Shown: positions 35,922-44,713 of the stretch, piece after piece
Layout of the letters: the number at the start of each line of letters is the position of its first letter
Numbering within the stretch: position 1 is the first letter of the stretch
Source: Marinobacter sp. ANT_B65
GTDB taxonomy: Bacteria; Pseudomonadota; Gammaproteobacteria; Pseudomonadales; Oleiphilaceae
Length of the DNA stretch: 64,000 nt
Direction of reading: 5' to 3'
Assembly (NCBI RefSeq): GCF_002407605.1
Contig: NZ_NXGV01000002.1
Location: 559,645 to 623,644 of the forward strand
Notes under the pieces: model-generated
The model's input: the letters and a program-made list of their open reading frames with translations, nothing else
What the model was told of the DNA's origin: nothing
Databases searched by the model: none
Position numbers and translations under genes: made by a program

Positions 35922-37519
35922 ATCGCGGTATTCTGCCAATAGGGCGCGCGCAGCTCCCGCTTCAGAATTTTGCCTATGGTGGAGCGGGGAAGCTCGTCGC
36001 GGAGCTCAATAGCAGAGATGCGTTGGCTTTTACCCAGCTGGCTGTTGGCCCAATCAAGTACCTCTGGCCCGGAATTCTTGTGTCCGGGCTTGAGAACGAC
36101 AAGACCCAGAGGGGTTTCTCCCCATTGTTCGCTGGGAATGCCGATAACGGCAGCATCGTCTACTGCAGGGTGAGCCAGCAGGGCTTTTTCAAGATCTACC
36201 GCATAGATATTGAATCCACCCGATATGATCATGTCCTTGCGGCGATCGAGGATGTGGATAAAACCGTCCTCGTCGATTCGCCCCATATCTCCGCTGCGAT
36301 AGAACACATCGCCTTCAGGGCTGGTCCACAGCATTTCCTGAGTCTGTTCAGGCCGGTTCACATAACCCCGCATCATTGAAATTGCGCGGCCAACGAGTTC
36401 GCCTGTTTCGCCTTTTGGCAGTTCCTGGCCATCCTCGCCAATCACACGTACTTCAGCGCCTTCTGTGGGCAGACCCACGGTGTTCCATTTGTCCGGGTAC
36501 GCCGCACAGTCGAGGCTGGTGGAAATGCCGCCTTCGGTCAGGCCGTACACCTCGCGGATGTTACCAGGCCAGCGTGCCATGGCATCTCCGATGATTTCCG
36601 GACGCAGCGGTGCGCTGGTGCACAGTTTCAGCTTGAAACTGGAAAGGTCAAAGCGATCAAACTCTTTGTCAGCCAGGATTCTCTGGTACTGCACAGGCAC
36701 CAGCATGGCGTGAGTGACGCGATGTGTCTCTGCCAGCTCAAGAAACCGTCGTGCATCGAACTTGGCCATGATCACGATTGTTCCGCCGTGAAATAACGTC
36801 GGTAATACCGAAACCAGTGTGGTGTTGGAGTACAGCGGCGTGGAAACCAGGTTAATGGCCTCTCCATCCAGCCCGTAGCGACTCATGCGCAACATCTGCC
36901 GCTGCCGGAACCGGTAGTCGTGGAGGATGCCCTTGGGCGTGCCTGTGGTTCCGGAGCTGTAGATGATGTTGAAGGGGTTATCCAGTGATACATCTGCAGG
37001 CCGGGCCTCGGTGGAGGCGTTGGCCAGCCAGTCGTTCAGTGTTTTGCCAATACCATCGTTGTCTGCATCCAGAGAAATAATCCGGTCATCCGGTAATTCC
37101 TTCAGCCCGGCGCGGAAGCTTTGCAGGAGCTCACGGTTTTTCTGTGACACGAACAGAAACTGAGCGGAGCAATCGGACAGCATAAGGTTTAGTGCTTCTG
37201 CACTGGCCATACCTGAAAGCGGCACCATGCAGCCGCCGGCAGTAATTGCGCCAAGATAGAGCGCGACATAGTCAGCGCTGTTTTCCGATAAGGCGGCAAC
37301 TGCTTCGCCGGGCTGAAGCCCTGCATCTCTGAGGCGGTTGGCAATCTGGTTGATCCGGTCAAGCAGTTGCCGCCAGCTCAAGGTGCCCTGTTCGCTGATC
37401 AGCGCAGGGTGATCAGCACGGCTGTTCGCAAACTCCTGGATCCGGTGCCCGATGGCTTCCATGGATTCATTCTGGATTAAGGGTGCGTACACCGGCATTT
37501 CGTTCAGGTTACTTTTCAT
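35918..37519 (-). CDS. AMP-dependent acyl-CoA synthetase
   Basis: This 533-residue adenylate-forming ligase activates an unidentified carboxylic acid. It has the phosphate loop YSSGTTGTPKG near residue 190, VYGLTEGG near residue 330, the hinge with SGDMGRIDEDGFIHILDRRKDMI and the catalytic lysine region STIGKILKRELR at the C-terminus. AAGGA lies just upstream of the ATG. It is divergent from the SDR gene at 37664 across a 144-base promoter region. Confidence 0.88.
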   Translation of the reverse strand: MKSNLNEMPVYAPLIQNESMEAIGHRIQEFANSRADHPALISEQGTLSWRQLLDRINQIANRLRDAGLQPGEAVAALSENSADYVALYLGAITAGGCMVPLSGMASAEALNLMLSDCSAQFLFVSQKNRELLQSFRAGLKELPDDRIISLDADNDGIGKTLNDWLANASTEARPADVSLDNPFNIIYSSGTTGTPKGILHDYRFRQRQMLRMSRYGLDGEAINLVSTPLYSNTTLVSVLPTLFHGGTIVIMAKFDARRFLELAETHRVTHAMLVPVQYQRILADKEFDRFDLSSFKLKLCTSAPLRPEIIGDAMARWPGNIREVYGLTEGGISTSLDCAAYPDKWNTVGLPTEGAEVRVIGEDGQELPKGETGELVGRAISMMRGYVNRPEQTQEMLWTSPEGDVFYRSGDMGRIDEDGFIHILDRRKDMIISGGFNIYAVDLEKALLAHPAVDDAAVIGIPSEQWGETPLGLVVLKPGHKNSGPEVLDWANSQLGKSQRISAIELRDELPRSTIGKILKRELRAPYWQNTAI

Positions 37520-37546
37520 TTTTGTTCCTTATGCTGCTATGGTGTT

Positions 37547-37575
37547 TTGACTAGTGAAACTTGTTTTCGTTTATA
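37547..37575 (+). promoter_or_regulatory. Candidate promoter with a PsrA-like inverted repeat
   Basis: TTGACT (37547-37552) and TTTATA (37570-37575) are 17 bases apart. GAAAC-N2-GTTTTC (37556-37568) lies in the spacer and resembles fatty-acid regulator boxes of the PsrA/TetR type. Confidence 0.4.
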
Positions 37576-37663
37576 TTGACTCAAAAGTGGAAGTCATGAC
37601 AAATTAAAGTAAAAGCAAAACCGATAACGCAATAACAAAATCAAAGACACAAGGAGCATCGGC

Positions 37664-38458
37664 ATGGGGCGTTTTGATGGCAGAGTGGCTATTGTCACTG
37701 GGGCAGGCAGCGGCATAGGCCGCGCGACCGCCATACGGCTGGCGCGGGAAGGCGCGCGGGTGGTTATGGCGGATACGTCCGAGTCGGGGCTGGTTGAGAG
37801 CGAGAATCTGATGCCGGAAGGTGCAGAATACGTTCGCCATCTCGTGAATGTTGCCGATGAGGCGCAGGTGAAGGAACTGGTAAGCAAAACCATCAGCGCC
37901 TTCGGGAAAATTGACGTCCTCTGCAACATTGCCGGTATTTCAAGCTCAGGGAAAGGTTACCCGCGGGTAACCGATAATGAGCGGGACGAGTGGGACAAGG
38001 TGTTGTCGGTCAATCTGATTGGCACCATGTTGCTCATCAAGCATGTGGCCCCTCACATGCAGGCACGCAAGCTCGGTTCCATTGTGAACACCGCTTCGGT
38101 GGCTGGTGTCCGCTCTGGCGCCGGCGGTAATGCCTACAGCGCCTCCAAGGCCGGAGTAATAAACCTCACCATGACCGCTGCATGCGATCTTGGTGATTGC
38201 AACGTTCGGGTTAATGCAGTCTGCCCGGGCCTTGTTGAGACAGGCATGACGAAAGCGGTATTCGACTACGCCCGCGCCAATGAAAAAGCCCACAAACTTG
38301 GTAATCGCTGCGAACTGCGTCGTTATGGCGACCCGGAAGAAATTGCGGCTGCCATTCTGTTTTTTGCCAGTGACGATGCCAGTTATATCACCGGGCAGGC
38401 GCTACCGGTGGATGGCGGCAACACGGCTTCCCTGAACCTGCCAGGAATGAAAGTGTAA
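37664..38458 (+). CDS. Short-chain dehydrogenase/reductase
   Basis: This 264-residue Rossmann-fold oxidoreductase has the cofactor motif TGAGSGIGRATA near residue 13, NIAG near residue 90, catalytic serine in NTASVAG, and YSASK as the YxxxK catalytic pair near residue 160. VNAVCPG and the C-terminal GGNTASLNLPGMKV complete the classical SDR fold. It probably interconverts a hydroxyacyl and ketoacyl group. It has AAGGAGC before the ATG and overlaps the thioesterase gene (TAATG). Confidence 0.9.
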   Translation: MGRFDGRVAIVTGAGSGIGRATAIRLAREGARVVMADTSESGLVESENLMPEGAEYVRHLVNVADEAQVKELVSKTISAFGKIDVLCNIAGISSSGKGYPRVTDNERDEWDKVLSVNLIGTMLLIKHVAPHMQARKLGSIVNTASVAGVRSGAGGNAYSASKAGVINLTMTAACDLGDCNVRVNAVCPGLVETGMTKAVFDYARANEKAHKLGNRCELRRYGDPEEIAAAILFFASDDASYITGQALPVDGGNTASLNLPGMKV

Positions 38459-38898
38459 TGAATAATCAAGAACCCCTTTATGCCGACAGCTCTGAATTGC
38501 CGGGTTTTCATAATCTGCTTGGTTACCAACAGGTTTCCTGGGAAGAAAACGAAGCAGTCATGGAGCTGAAGTTACAGCCCAAACACCTGAATCTTGGTGG
38601 TGTGATTCATGGGGGTGTGCTGACGTCACTGCTTGATATTACGATGGCTCAGGCTGGCACTTACTGCCCCTTTCCGGGGCGGCTGCGCAAAGCCATAACC
38701 CTGTCCCTGACGACTACCTTCACCGGCCAGTGTTCTGGTGGAACCATCCGGGTGACGGGTCGAAAGCGTGCAGGTGGTACGCGAATCTTCAACAGCACCG
38801 GCGAAGTTCATGATGATAAGGGTAATCTCCTTGCCATCGCTGAAGGTACGTTCCGGGTCCGGTCTGGCAGTGATAAGCCAGAGGGCGTTCCTCTCTGA
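38458..38898 (+). CDS. PaaI-type hotdog acyl-CoA thioesterase
   Basis: This 146-residue hotdog thioesterase has NLGGVIHGGVLTSLLDITMA near residue 47 as the active-site helix region, typical of the PaaI/YdiI group. It shares a one-base overlap with the SDR upstream and precedes the ACAD10/11-type dehydrogenase. It probably recycles CoA from intermediates of this operon. Confidence 0.88.
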   Translation: MNNQEPLYADSSELPGFHNLLGYQQVSWEENEAVMELKLQPKHLNLGGVIHGGVLTSLLDITMAQAGTYCPFPGRLRKAITLSLTTTFTGQCSGGTIRVTGRKRAGGTRIFNSTGEVHDDKGNLLAIAEGTFRVRSGSDKPEGVPL

Positions 38899-38974
38899 CT
38901 TTCAATCCCTAAAACAAAAACTGTTCGGTTGCGAAGACCGGTCGTCGAATCAATATCAATAAAAGGAAGCCGAG

Positions 38975-40177
38975 ATGTTCGAATTGTCTGATAAAGCCAA
39001 AAAACTTCAAGTGCAGTTGAACGATTTTATGGATGCGTACATTTATCCCAATGAACACACGCATCACGAACAGATTGGAAAGGCAGAGAACCGCTGGGCT
39101 CCGGTTCCGATCATTGAAGAGCTGAAAGCAAAGGCGAAGGCCGCGGGGCTCTGGAATCTGTTTCTGCCTGAGAGCGATCTGGGCGCCGGCCTGACCAACT
39201 TTGAATACGCTCATCTTTGCGAAATCATGGGTCGTTCCGAAATGGCTCCGGAAGTATTCAACTGCTCCGCTCCAGACACCGGCAATATGGAAACCATCGC
39301 CCGTTACGGCAATGAAGAGCAGCAGGAAAAGTGGCTGAAACCTTTGCTTGCAGGTGAAATCCGTTCCTGCTTCTCCATGACAGAACCGGATGTTGCCTCT
39401 TCGGATGCCACCAATATTGCCTGTGAAATTCGTCGTGAAGGCGATGAGTATGTGATCAACGGCAAAAAATGGTGGTCATCAGGTGCCATGACTACCACCT
39501 GTAAAATTGCCATCGTTATGGGCAAGACTGATCCAACCGCGCCAAAGCATCAGCAGCAGTCCATGATCCTGGTACCGCTGGACGCGCCTGGCGTAAAGCT
39601 GGTCCGGCCGCTGACTGTATTCGGATACGATCACGCACCCCATGGCCATGCGGAGATTCATTACGAAAACGTACGGGTTCCTGTCAGTAATATTCTGCTG
39701 GGTGAGGGGCGCGGTTTTGAAATCGCCCAGGGTCGCCTCGGGCCAGGACGTATTCACCACTGCATGCGCACCATTGGTGTTGCGGAACGTGCGCTGGAAC
39801 TGATGTGCAAGCGTGCCAACGAGCGCGAAGCTTTCGGCAAACCCTTGTCTGGTTTTGACTCTATCCGTAAGGACATCGCCCGTAGCCGTATCGAGATTGA
39901 GCAGGCTCGTCTGTTAACGCTCAAGGCAGCTCACATGATGGATACCGTCGGTAATAAGGTAGCTCGTCAGGAAATTGCCATGATCAAGGTGATTGCTCCC
40001 AGCATGGCGCTGAAGATACTTGACCGTGCCATTCAGGTACACGGTGGGGCCGGCGTGAGCCAGGACACCTTCCTTGCGTCAGCCTGGGCCAAGGTTCGTA
40101 CGCTGAGACTTGCGGATGGTCCGGATGAGGTGCATCTGGATTCGGTCGCCAAAATCGAAATGCGCCAGTATCGCTAA
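38975..40177 (+). CDS. ACAD10/11-type acyl-CoA dehydrogenase family protein
   Basis: This 400-residue flavoprotein belongs to the branch that includes the C-terminal domains of animal ACAD10 and ACAD11 and probably LvaC of Pseudomonas putida. Landmarks are [15 protein letters not shown] near residue 132, [21 protein letters not shown] near residue 210, [20 protein letters not shown] near residue 245 and [10 protein letters not shown] near the end. In the last, an aspartate stands where the YEGT glutamate of common dehydrogenases lies. In the levulinate pathway this kind of enzyme acts on 4-phosphoacyl-CoA. Its kinase partner is encoded at 41177. This link is inference from family and context. 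Confidence 0.88.
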   Translation: MFELSDKAKKLQVQLNDFMDAYIYPNEHTHHEQIGKAENRWAPVPIIEELKAKAKAAGLWNLFLPESDLGAGLTNFEYAHLCEIMGRSEMAPEVFNCSAPDTGNMETIARYGNEEQQEKWLKPLLAGEIRSCFSMTEPDVASSDATNIACEIRREGDEYVINGKKWWSSGAMTTTCKIAIVMGKTDPTAPKHQQQSMILVPLDAPGVKLVRPLTVFGYDHAPHGHAEIHYENVRVPVSNILLGEGRGFEIAQGRLGPGRIHHCMRTIGVAERALELMCKRANEREAFGKPLSGFDSIRKDIARSRIEIEQARLLTLKAAHMMDTVGNKVARQEIAMIKVIAPSMALKILDRAIQVHGGAGVSQDTFLASAWAKVRTLRLADGPDEVHLDSVAKIEMRQYR

Positions 40178-40190
40178 CCGAACCGGAACT

Positions 40191-40217
40191 CTGGCGGGAA
40201 GAGAGCCTTCCCGCCAG
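40191..40217 (+). other. Intercistronic stem-loop between the acyl-CoA dehydrogenase and SDR genes
   Basis: A perfect 10-bp stem (40191-40200 with 40208-40217) without a T-run lies in the 68-base gap. Confidence 0.45.
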
Positions 40218-40245
40218 CCCCTCCAACGAGCATGAGGATCTTGAT

Positions 40246-41013
40246 ATGAACAATCCACTTTTTGATATGACCGGCAAAGTAGCCCTGATCACGGGTTCAA
40301 CCAAGGGCATAGGCCTTTCAATTGCCGAAGAAATGGCCCGGCTGGGCGCGAAAGTTGTTATCTCCAGCCGCAAGGCCGACGTCTGCGAACAGGTTGCGAA
40401 TGATCTGAAAGCCCAGGGGTATGAGGCTATGGCCATACCCTGCCACGTTGGTAAAAAAGACGACCTGCAGAACCTGGTGAACAAGACAAACGAAGCCTGG
40501 GGCGCTATCGACGTACTCATATGCAATGCCGCCACTAACCCGGTGTATGGCCCAACCTCGGAAATGACTGACGAGGCCTGGGACAAGATTATGGACACCA
40601 ACGTTAAAGGGACCTTCTGGCTTACCGGTATGGTACTGCCGCAGATGGCAGAGAAGGGCGAAGGTGCCGTTGTGCTGCTGTCCAGCATCGCAGGCATTCG
40701 TGGCAACACCACTATCGGTACCTACGGTGTGTCCAAAGCGGCAGAAGCTGCACTGGCCAGAAACCTGGCCGTGGAGTGGGGTCCGAAGGGCATCCGTATC
40801 AACAGCATAGCTCCTGGTCTGATCAAAACCGATTTTGCCAAAGCCCTCTGGGAAGATCCCGTGCGTGTGAAGCGGGCAGAAGACAAAACCCCATTGAGAA
40901 GAATTGGTGATCCGGTAGATATCGCCGGTCTGGCCGTATTCCTGTCAACCAAAGCCAGCGCATACATAACCGGACAAACCATAGTAGCCGACGGCGGCGA
41001 AACCATCTGTTGA
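40246..41013 (+). CDS. Short-chain dehydrogenase/reductase
   Basis: This 255-residue classical SDR has TGSTKGIGLSIA near residue 16, NAATNPVYG near residue 90, catalytic serine in LSSIAG and YGVSK as the YxxxK pair near residue 160. NSIAPGLIKTDFAK and GGETIC at the C-terminus are typical. It lies between the ACAD10/11-type dehydrogenase and the kinase, as a reductase does in the levulinate-type gene sets. Reduction of a 4-keto to a 4-hydroxyacyl-CoA is a reasonable guess. Confidence 0.9.
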   Translation: MNNPLFDMTGKVALITGSTKGIGLSIAEEMARLGAKVVISSRKADVCEQVANDLKAQGYEAMAIPCHVGKKDDLQNLVNKTNEAWGAIDVLICNAATNPVYGPTSEMTDEAWDKIMDTNVKGTFWLTGMVLPQMAEKGEGAVVLLSSIAGIRGNTTIGTYGVSKAAEAALARNLAVEWGPKGIRINSIAPGLIKTDFAKALWEDPVRVKRAEDKTPLRRIGDPVDIAGLAVFLSTKASAYITGQTIVADGGETIC

Positions 41014-41040
41014 GCAGGGAAATAACCAAAATAAGCCTAG

Positions 41041-41127
41041 GGCTGTGGGTGGTGATGCTTTCTGCAGGAAAAAATGTCTGAGTGCAGCGAGTTGTTTTTC
41101 CGAAAGAAAGCATCACCACCCACAGCC
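41041..41127. repeat. Long palindromic element, copy A
   Basis: An 87-base inverted repeat has a perfect 23-bp outer stem (41041-41063 with 41105-41127), a short mismatch, then an A/T-rich inner stem. The loop core reads TGTCTGAG-N4-GCGAGTTG. Copy B at 55598-55686 has the same loop core in the other orientation and different arms. Confidence 0.85.
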
Positions 41128-41176
41128 CGCCGCTCCCAGCGTAAGGCTGCCCCCAAAAAATGAAGGCAACAAAATA

Positions 41177-42241
41177 ATGAGCATAACCCCAGAGCTGGTA
41201 GATGTCCTTCCGGCCCACAAATTCGACGAAGCCAAACTTTTGTCCTGGCTCCGCCAAGCCATGCCGGATTTTGGCAATCGCCTTGTTGTAAAACAGTTTC
41301 AGGGTGGCCAATCGAATCCTACATTTCTTTTGGACAGTGACAGTGGACGCTATGTCCTGCGCAAAAAACCGCCGGGGAAAACACTACCTTCTGCCCATAT
41401 GGTCGAGCGGGAATACAAGGTTATTCGTGCGCTTTCAGACAACACCTCCCTGCCAGTGCCCAAGGCCAGAGTTCTGTGTGAAGACAGCGACATTATCGGT
41501 ACCCCTTTTTACGTGATGGACTTTCTGGAAGGTCGCATTGTCAGCCACTCTGCCTTGCGGGCGCTGGATCGCCGGGAACGGCTGCCGGCCCATTACTCTG
41601 CGATCGACACCCTGGCGGAGCTGCATTCTGTTGATGTAAATGCAGTAGGCCTTGGGGACTATGGTCGTCCGGAAGGCTACGTGGCCCGGCAGGTTGCGCG
41701 CTGGAGCAAACAGTATCTGGCTGCAAAAACCGACGAAATGCCCGCCATGGACAAGCTTATGGCATGGCTGCCTGAAAACCTTCCTTCCACGGACGAGTGC
41801 GCAATTGCCCATGGGGACTATCGTTTTGGCAACCTGATGCTGGCCCCTGACAAGCCAGAAGTGATTGCCATACTGGACTGGGAGCTTTCTACGCTTGGAC
41901 ACCCGCTGGCGGATCTGGCCTACTACTGTCTGCCTTATCATCTGCCTTCGGATATGCCAGGTATGCGCGGATTGAAGGGTGAAGATCTCGAAGCGCTGGG
42001 CGTTCTGGATGAACAGGAAACCATTGCCCGTTACTGCGCCAGGACTGGCCGTGAAGAAATAGCAGACTGGCATGTTTATCTGGCGTTTTCGTTGTTCCGG
42101 TTAGCCTCTATCGTTCAGGGTGTCTATAAACGTGCTCTGGATGGTAATGCCGCCAATGCCAATGCTCTGGAAGTGGGGAAACGTGCGAGTCTTCTGGCTG
42201 AGACGGGCTGGAAAATTGCCTGCGAGGGAGAGCAGAAATGA
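41177..42241 (+). CDS. APH-family kinase, ACAD10/11 N-terminal-domain type
   Basis: This 354-residue protein-kinase-like phosphotransferase is of the kind fused to animal ACAD10/11 and similar to LvaA, which phosphorylates 4-hydroxyacyl-CoA. GGQSNPTFLL and RKKPPGK near residues 45-75, the catalytic motif HGDYRFGNLM near residue 213 and the metal motif DWELSTLGHPLADLAYYC near residue 232 are intact. The start at 41177 gives MSITPEL. The frame extends upstream into palindrome A, which is not expected to be coding. The stop overlaps surE as ATGA. Confidence 0.87.
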   Translation: MSITPELVDVLPAHKFDEAKLLSWLRQAMPDFGNRLVVKQFQGGQSNPTFLLDSDSGRYVLRKKPPGKTLPSAHMVEREYKVIRALSDNTSLPVPKARVLCEDSDIIGTPFYVMDFLEGRIVSHSALRALDRRERLPAHYSAIDTLAELHSVDVNAVGLGDYGRPEGYVARQVARWSKQYLAAKTDEMPAMDKLMAWLPENLPSTDECAIAHGDYRFGNLMLAPDKPEVIAILDWELSTLGHPLADLAYYCLPYHLPSDMPGMRGLKGEDLEALGVLDEQETIARYCARTGREEIADWHVYLAFSLFRLASIVQGVYKRALDGNAANANALEVGKRASLLAETGWKIACEGEQK

Positions 42242-43017
42242 GCGGGCCTATCGTGCGGCGTATCCTGATAACCAATGATGATGGCATCAAAGCCCCGGGG
42301 TTGGCGAGGCTGGAAAAGATAGCTCGCAACCTGGCGGAAGAGGTCTGGGTGGTTGCTCCGGAGCACGACCGCAGCGGTGCAGGTCAGAGCATTTCTATCC
42401 ACGATCCTCTGCGAGTCTACGAAACCGGCGATAAGCGTTATTCAGTCTCCGGCACTCCGGCAGATTGTGTTCTCTATTCACTCGCCCGGTGGTTTGGCGA
42501 AACGCCTCCGGATCTGGTGCTGTCCGGTGTTAACTGCGGGGCCAATATCAGTGATTCGGTGCAATATTCGGGTACGGTGGGTGCTGTGCTCAGCGCCCGT
42601 CATATGAACGTCCCTGCCATTGCCCTGAGCCAGGCCTTTTTATCCAGAGACGGTGTTCAGTGGTCGCCCGTAGAACGTTTTGGCGAGGAGGTGATCCGGC
42701 AACTGTGGGAGCCAGGTGAAATCCGGGCCTGGAACGTGAACTTTCCTGCCTGCGACGCCGAAGACATTGTCTCTGCACGTTTGTGTCACCAGTCTACCGG
42801 GTCCATCCAGCAGGCCCGACTGCAGGCCGGGAAGGATGCCCGCAGTCTGCCTTACTGGTGGCTTGGGTTTGATCGCAGCTCCCGACACATAGTTGCGCCG
42901 GATTCTGACGTATCGGTATTGAGAGACAAAGCCATCGCTATCGCACCTCTGCGACACGAGGGGCCCCTGCCGGGGAACGTCAAAGAACTTGATCTGTCCG
43001 CACTGCTGGCAAACTGA
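42238..43017 (+). CDS. surE: SurE-family 5'/3'-nucleotidase
   Basis: This 259-residue metal-dependent phosphatase has all family motifs: TNDDG near residue 12, APEHDRSGAGQSIS near residue 41, SGTPADC near residue 71, SGVNCGANISDSVQYSGTVG near residue 95. SurE enzymes remove phosphate from nucleoside monophosphates and small polyphosphates. It is usually found beside pcm or truD. Here it shares a 4-base overlap with the kinase gene in a CoA-thioester operon. It might hydrolyse phosphorylated intermediates or CoA-derived nucleotides; this is a hypothesis. Confidence 0.92.
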   Translation: MSGPIVRRILITNDDGIKAPGLARLEKIARNLAEEVWVVAPEHDRSGAGQSISIHDPLRVYETGDKRYSVSGTPADCVLYSLARWFGETPPDLVLSGVNCGANISDSVQYSGTVGAVLSARHMNVPAIALSQAFLSRDGVQWSPVERFGEEVIRQLWEPGEIRAWNVNFPACDAEDIVSARLCHQSTGSIQQARLQAGKDARSLPYWWLGFDRSSRHIVAPDSDVSVLRDKAIAIAPLRHEGPLPGNVKELDLSALLAN

Positions 43018-43042
43018 TTTTAACTTAAAGAGAACAATAACC

Positions 43043-44713
43043 ATGTTCACACGCCATTATGCCGTCTGGCCTAAAGAGTTGCCCAAGACCCTGACTCTGC
43101 CGAACACCAGCGTTTTCACCAACCTGGAAATTTCGGCATTGCGCTACCCTGACCATACAGCCATTATTTTCTATGACGAACCTATGACATACCGTCGCCT
43201 GTTGGCAGAGGTGGAGGCGATGGCTGGATACCTGCAGGCGCAGGGTGTGAAAAAAGGTGATCGGGTACTGCTGTATATGCAGAACTCACCTCAGTATGTA
43301 ATTTCCTATTACGCGATTCTGCGTGCGGATGCGATCGTGATTCCGGTGAACCCGATGAACCGGGCTTCAGAGCTGGAGCACTATATTGCGGATACTGGCT
43401 CGGCTATATGCATGGCGGGCCAGGAACTTGTCGACTATATATCTCCACTGCTGGAAACAACCGATCTGGAACAGGTTGTGGTGGCCTCGTACAGCACCTA
43501 TATCAAGCCTGATACTGATCTTGACCTTCCCGCAGAGGTAGCCGCACCAGCCTGGTCCGGTGAGATTCCTGGTCTGGTGAGCTGGGAACAGGCTATGGCG
43601 GCCGGCCATAGTCCTTCGGAACATACAGCGGGTCCGGAAGACCTGGCGGTGTTTCCATACAGTTCCGGCACGACCGGTGCGCCCAAGGGTTGTATGCACA
43701 CCCATCGCTCGGTAATGGCGACGACAGTACACCGGGTTTTCTGGAATCTGAGCACCGCCAACAGCGTGCAGCTGGCAACCTTGCCATTTTTCCACGTAAC
43801 AGGCATGACAGGTTCCATGAACGGGCCAATTTTTTCGGGATCCGCAGCAGTGATCATGACGCGCTGGGATCGCACAACTGCCTCAAGGCTTATTGAACGC
43901 TATAAGGTCACTGCCTGGACCAACATCGTTACCATGGCCGTGGATTTCCTCTCCAACCCGGATATTGGCAACTACGACCTGTCCAGCCTCAGCATGATTG
44001 GTGGCGGAGGCGCCGCCATGCCTGCTGCCGTTGCAGAAAAACTGAAGAGGCTGACGGGGCTTGATTACATCGAAGGGTACGGCATGTCAGAAACCATGGC
44101 CGCAACCCACATAAATCCTAACGCGCATCCCAAAGCCCAGTGTCTGGGCATCCCCGTGTTTGATGTGGACAGCCGGATTATTGATCCAGAGACATTGAAA
44201 GAGCTGGGCCCGGGGGAAACCGGCGAGATCGTTTCCTGTGGTCCGCAGGTTACCCTTGGTTACTGGAACCGGCCTGCTGAAACCGATGCGGCGTTCATAG
44301 AAATTGACGGCAAGCGTTTCTTCCGTACTGGTGATCTGGCGTATTACGATGAAGAGGGATATTTCTTCATGGTTGATCGCCTTAAGCGGATGATCAACGC
44401 CTCCGGGTTCAAAGTCTGGCCGTCGGAAGTTGAGGCCCTGATGTACCGCCACCCGGCTATTCATGAGGTATGCATTATCTCGGCGCCAGATCCCAAGCGT
44501 GGTGAAACGGTGAAAGCCTGCATTGTGCTGACGCCTGAAGCCGAGGCGAGCACCAGCGTCGAAGATATTACCAGTTGGTGCAGAGAACATATGGCCGTCT
44601 ACAAGGTACCTACCCTGGTTGAATTTGTGACTGCTTTACCCAAATCTCCTACGGGCAAGCTGATGTGGCGTGCGCTGCAGGAAGAAGAATGGAAAGGAAG
44701 GGAGGGGTCATGA
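43043..44713 (+). CDS. AMP-dependent acyl-CoA synthetase
   Basis: This 556-residue adenylate-forming ligase resembles medium- to long-chain acyl-CoA synthetases. The phosphate loop is YSSGTTGAPKG near residue 210, followed by GYGMSETMAATH, TGDLAYYDEEGYFFMVDRLK and the lysine region KSPTGKLMWRAL at the end. The start at 43043 is chosen because upstream codons overlap surE. The stop overlaps the next gene as ATGA. As the only ligase in the kinase/ACAD operon it is the likely entry enzyme of that pathway. Confidence 0.9.
   Translation: MFTRHYAVWPKELPKTLTLPNTSVFTNLEISALRYPDHTAIIFYDEPMTYRRLLAEVEAMAGYLQAQGVKKGDRVLLYMQNSPQYVISYYAILRADAIVIPVNPMNRASELEHYIADTGSAICMAGQELVDYISPLLETTDLEQVVVASYSTYIKPDTDLDLPAEVAAPAWSGEIPGLVSWEQAMAAGHSPSEHTAGPEDLAVFPYSSGTTGAPKGCMHTHRSVMATTVHRVFWNLSTANSVQLATLPFFHVTGMTGSMNGPIFSGSAAVIMTRWDRTTASRLIERYKVTAWTNIVTMAVDFLSNPDIGNYDLSSLSMIGGGGAAMPAAVAEKLKRLTGLDYIEGYGMSETMAATHINPNAHPKAQCLGIPVFDVDSRIIDPETLKELGPGETGEIVSCGPQVTLGYWNRPAETDAAFIEIDGKRFFRTGDLAYYDEEGYFFMVDRLKRMINASGFKVWPSEVEALMYRHPAIHEVCIISAPDPKRGETVKACIVLTPEAEASTSVEDITSWCREHMAVYKVPTLVEFVTALPKSPTGKLMWRALQEEEWKGREGS

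Noticed and set aside
41045..41176. Upstream extension of the APH kinase gene
   Set aside because: The added residues come from palindrome A and have no similarity to the kinase family; the ATG at 41177 fits better.
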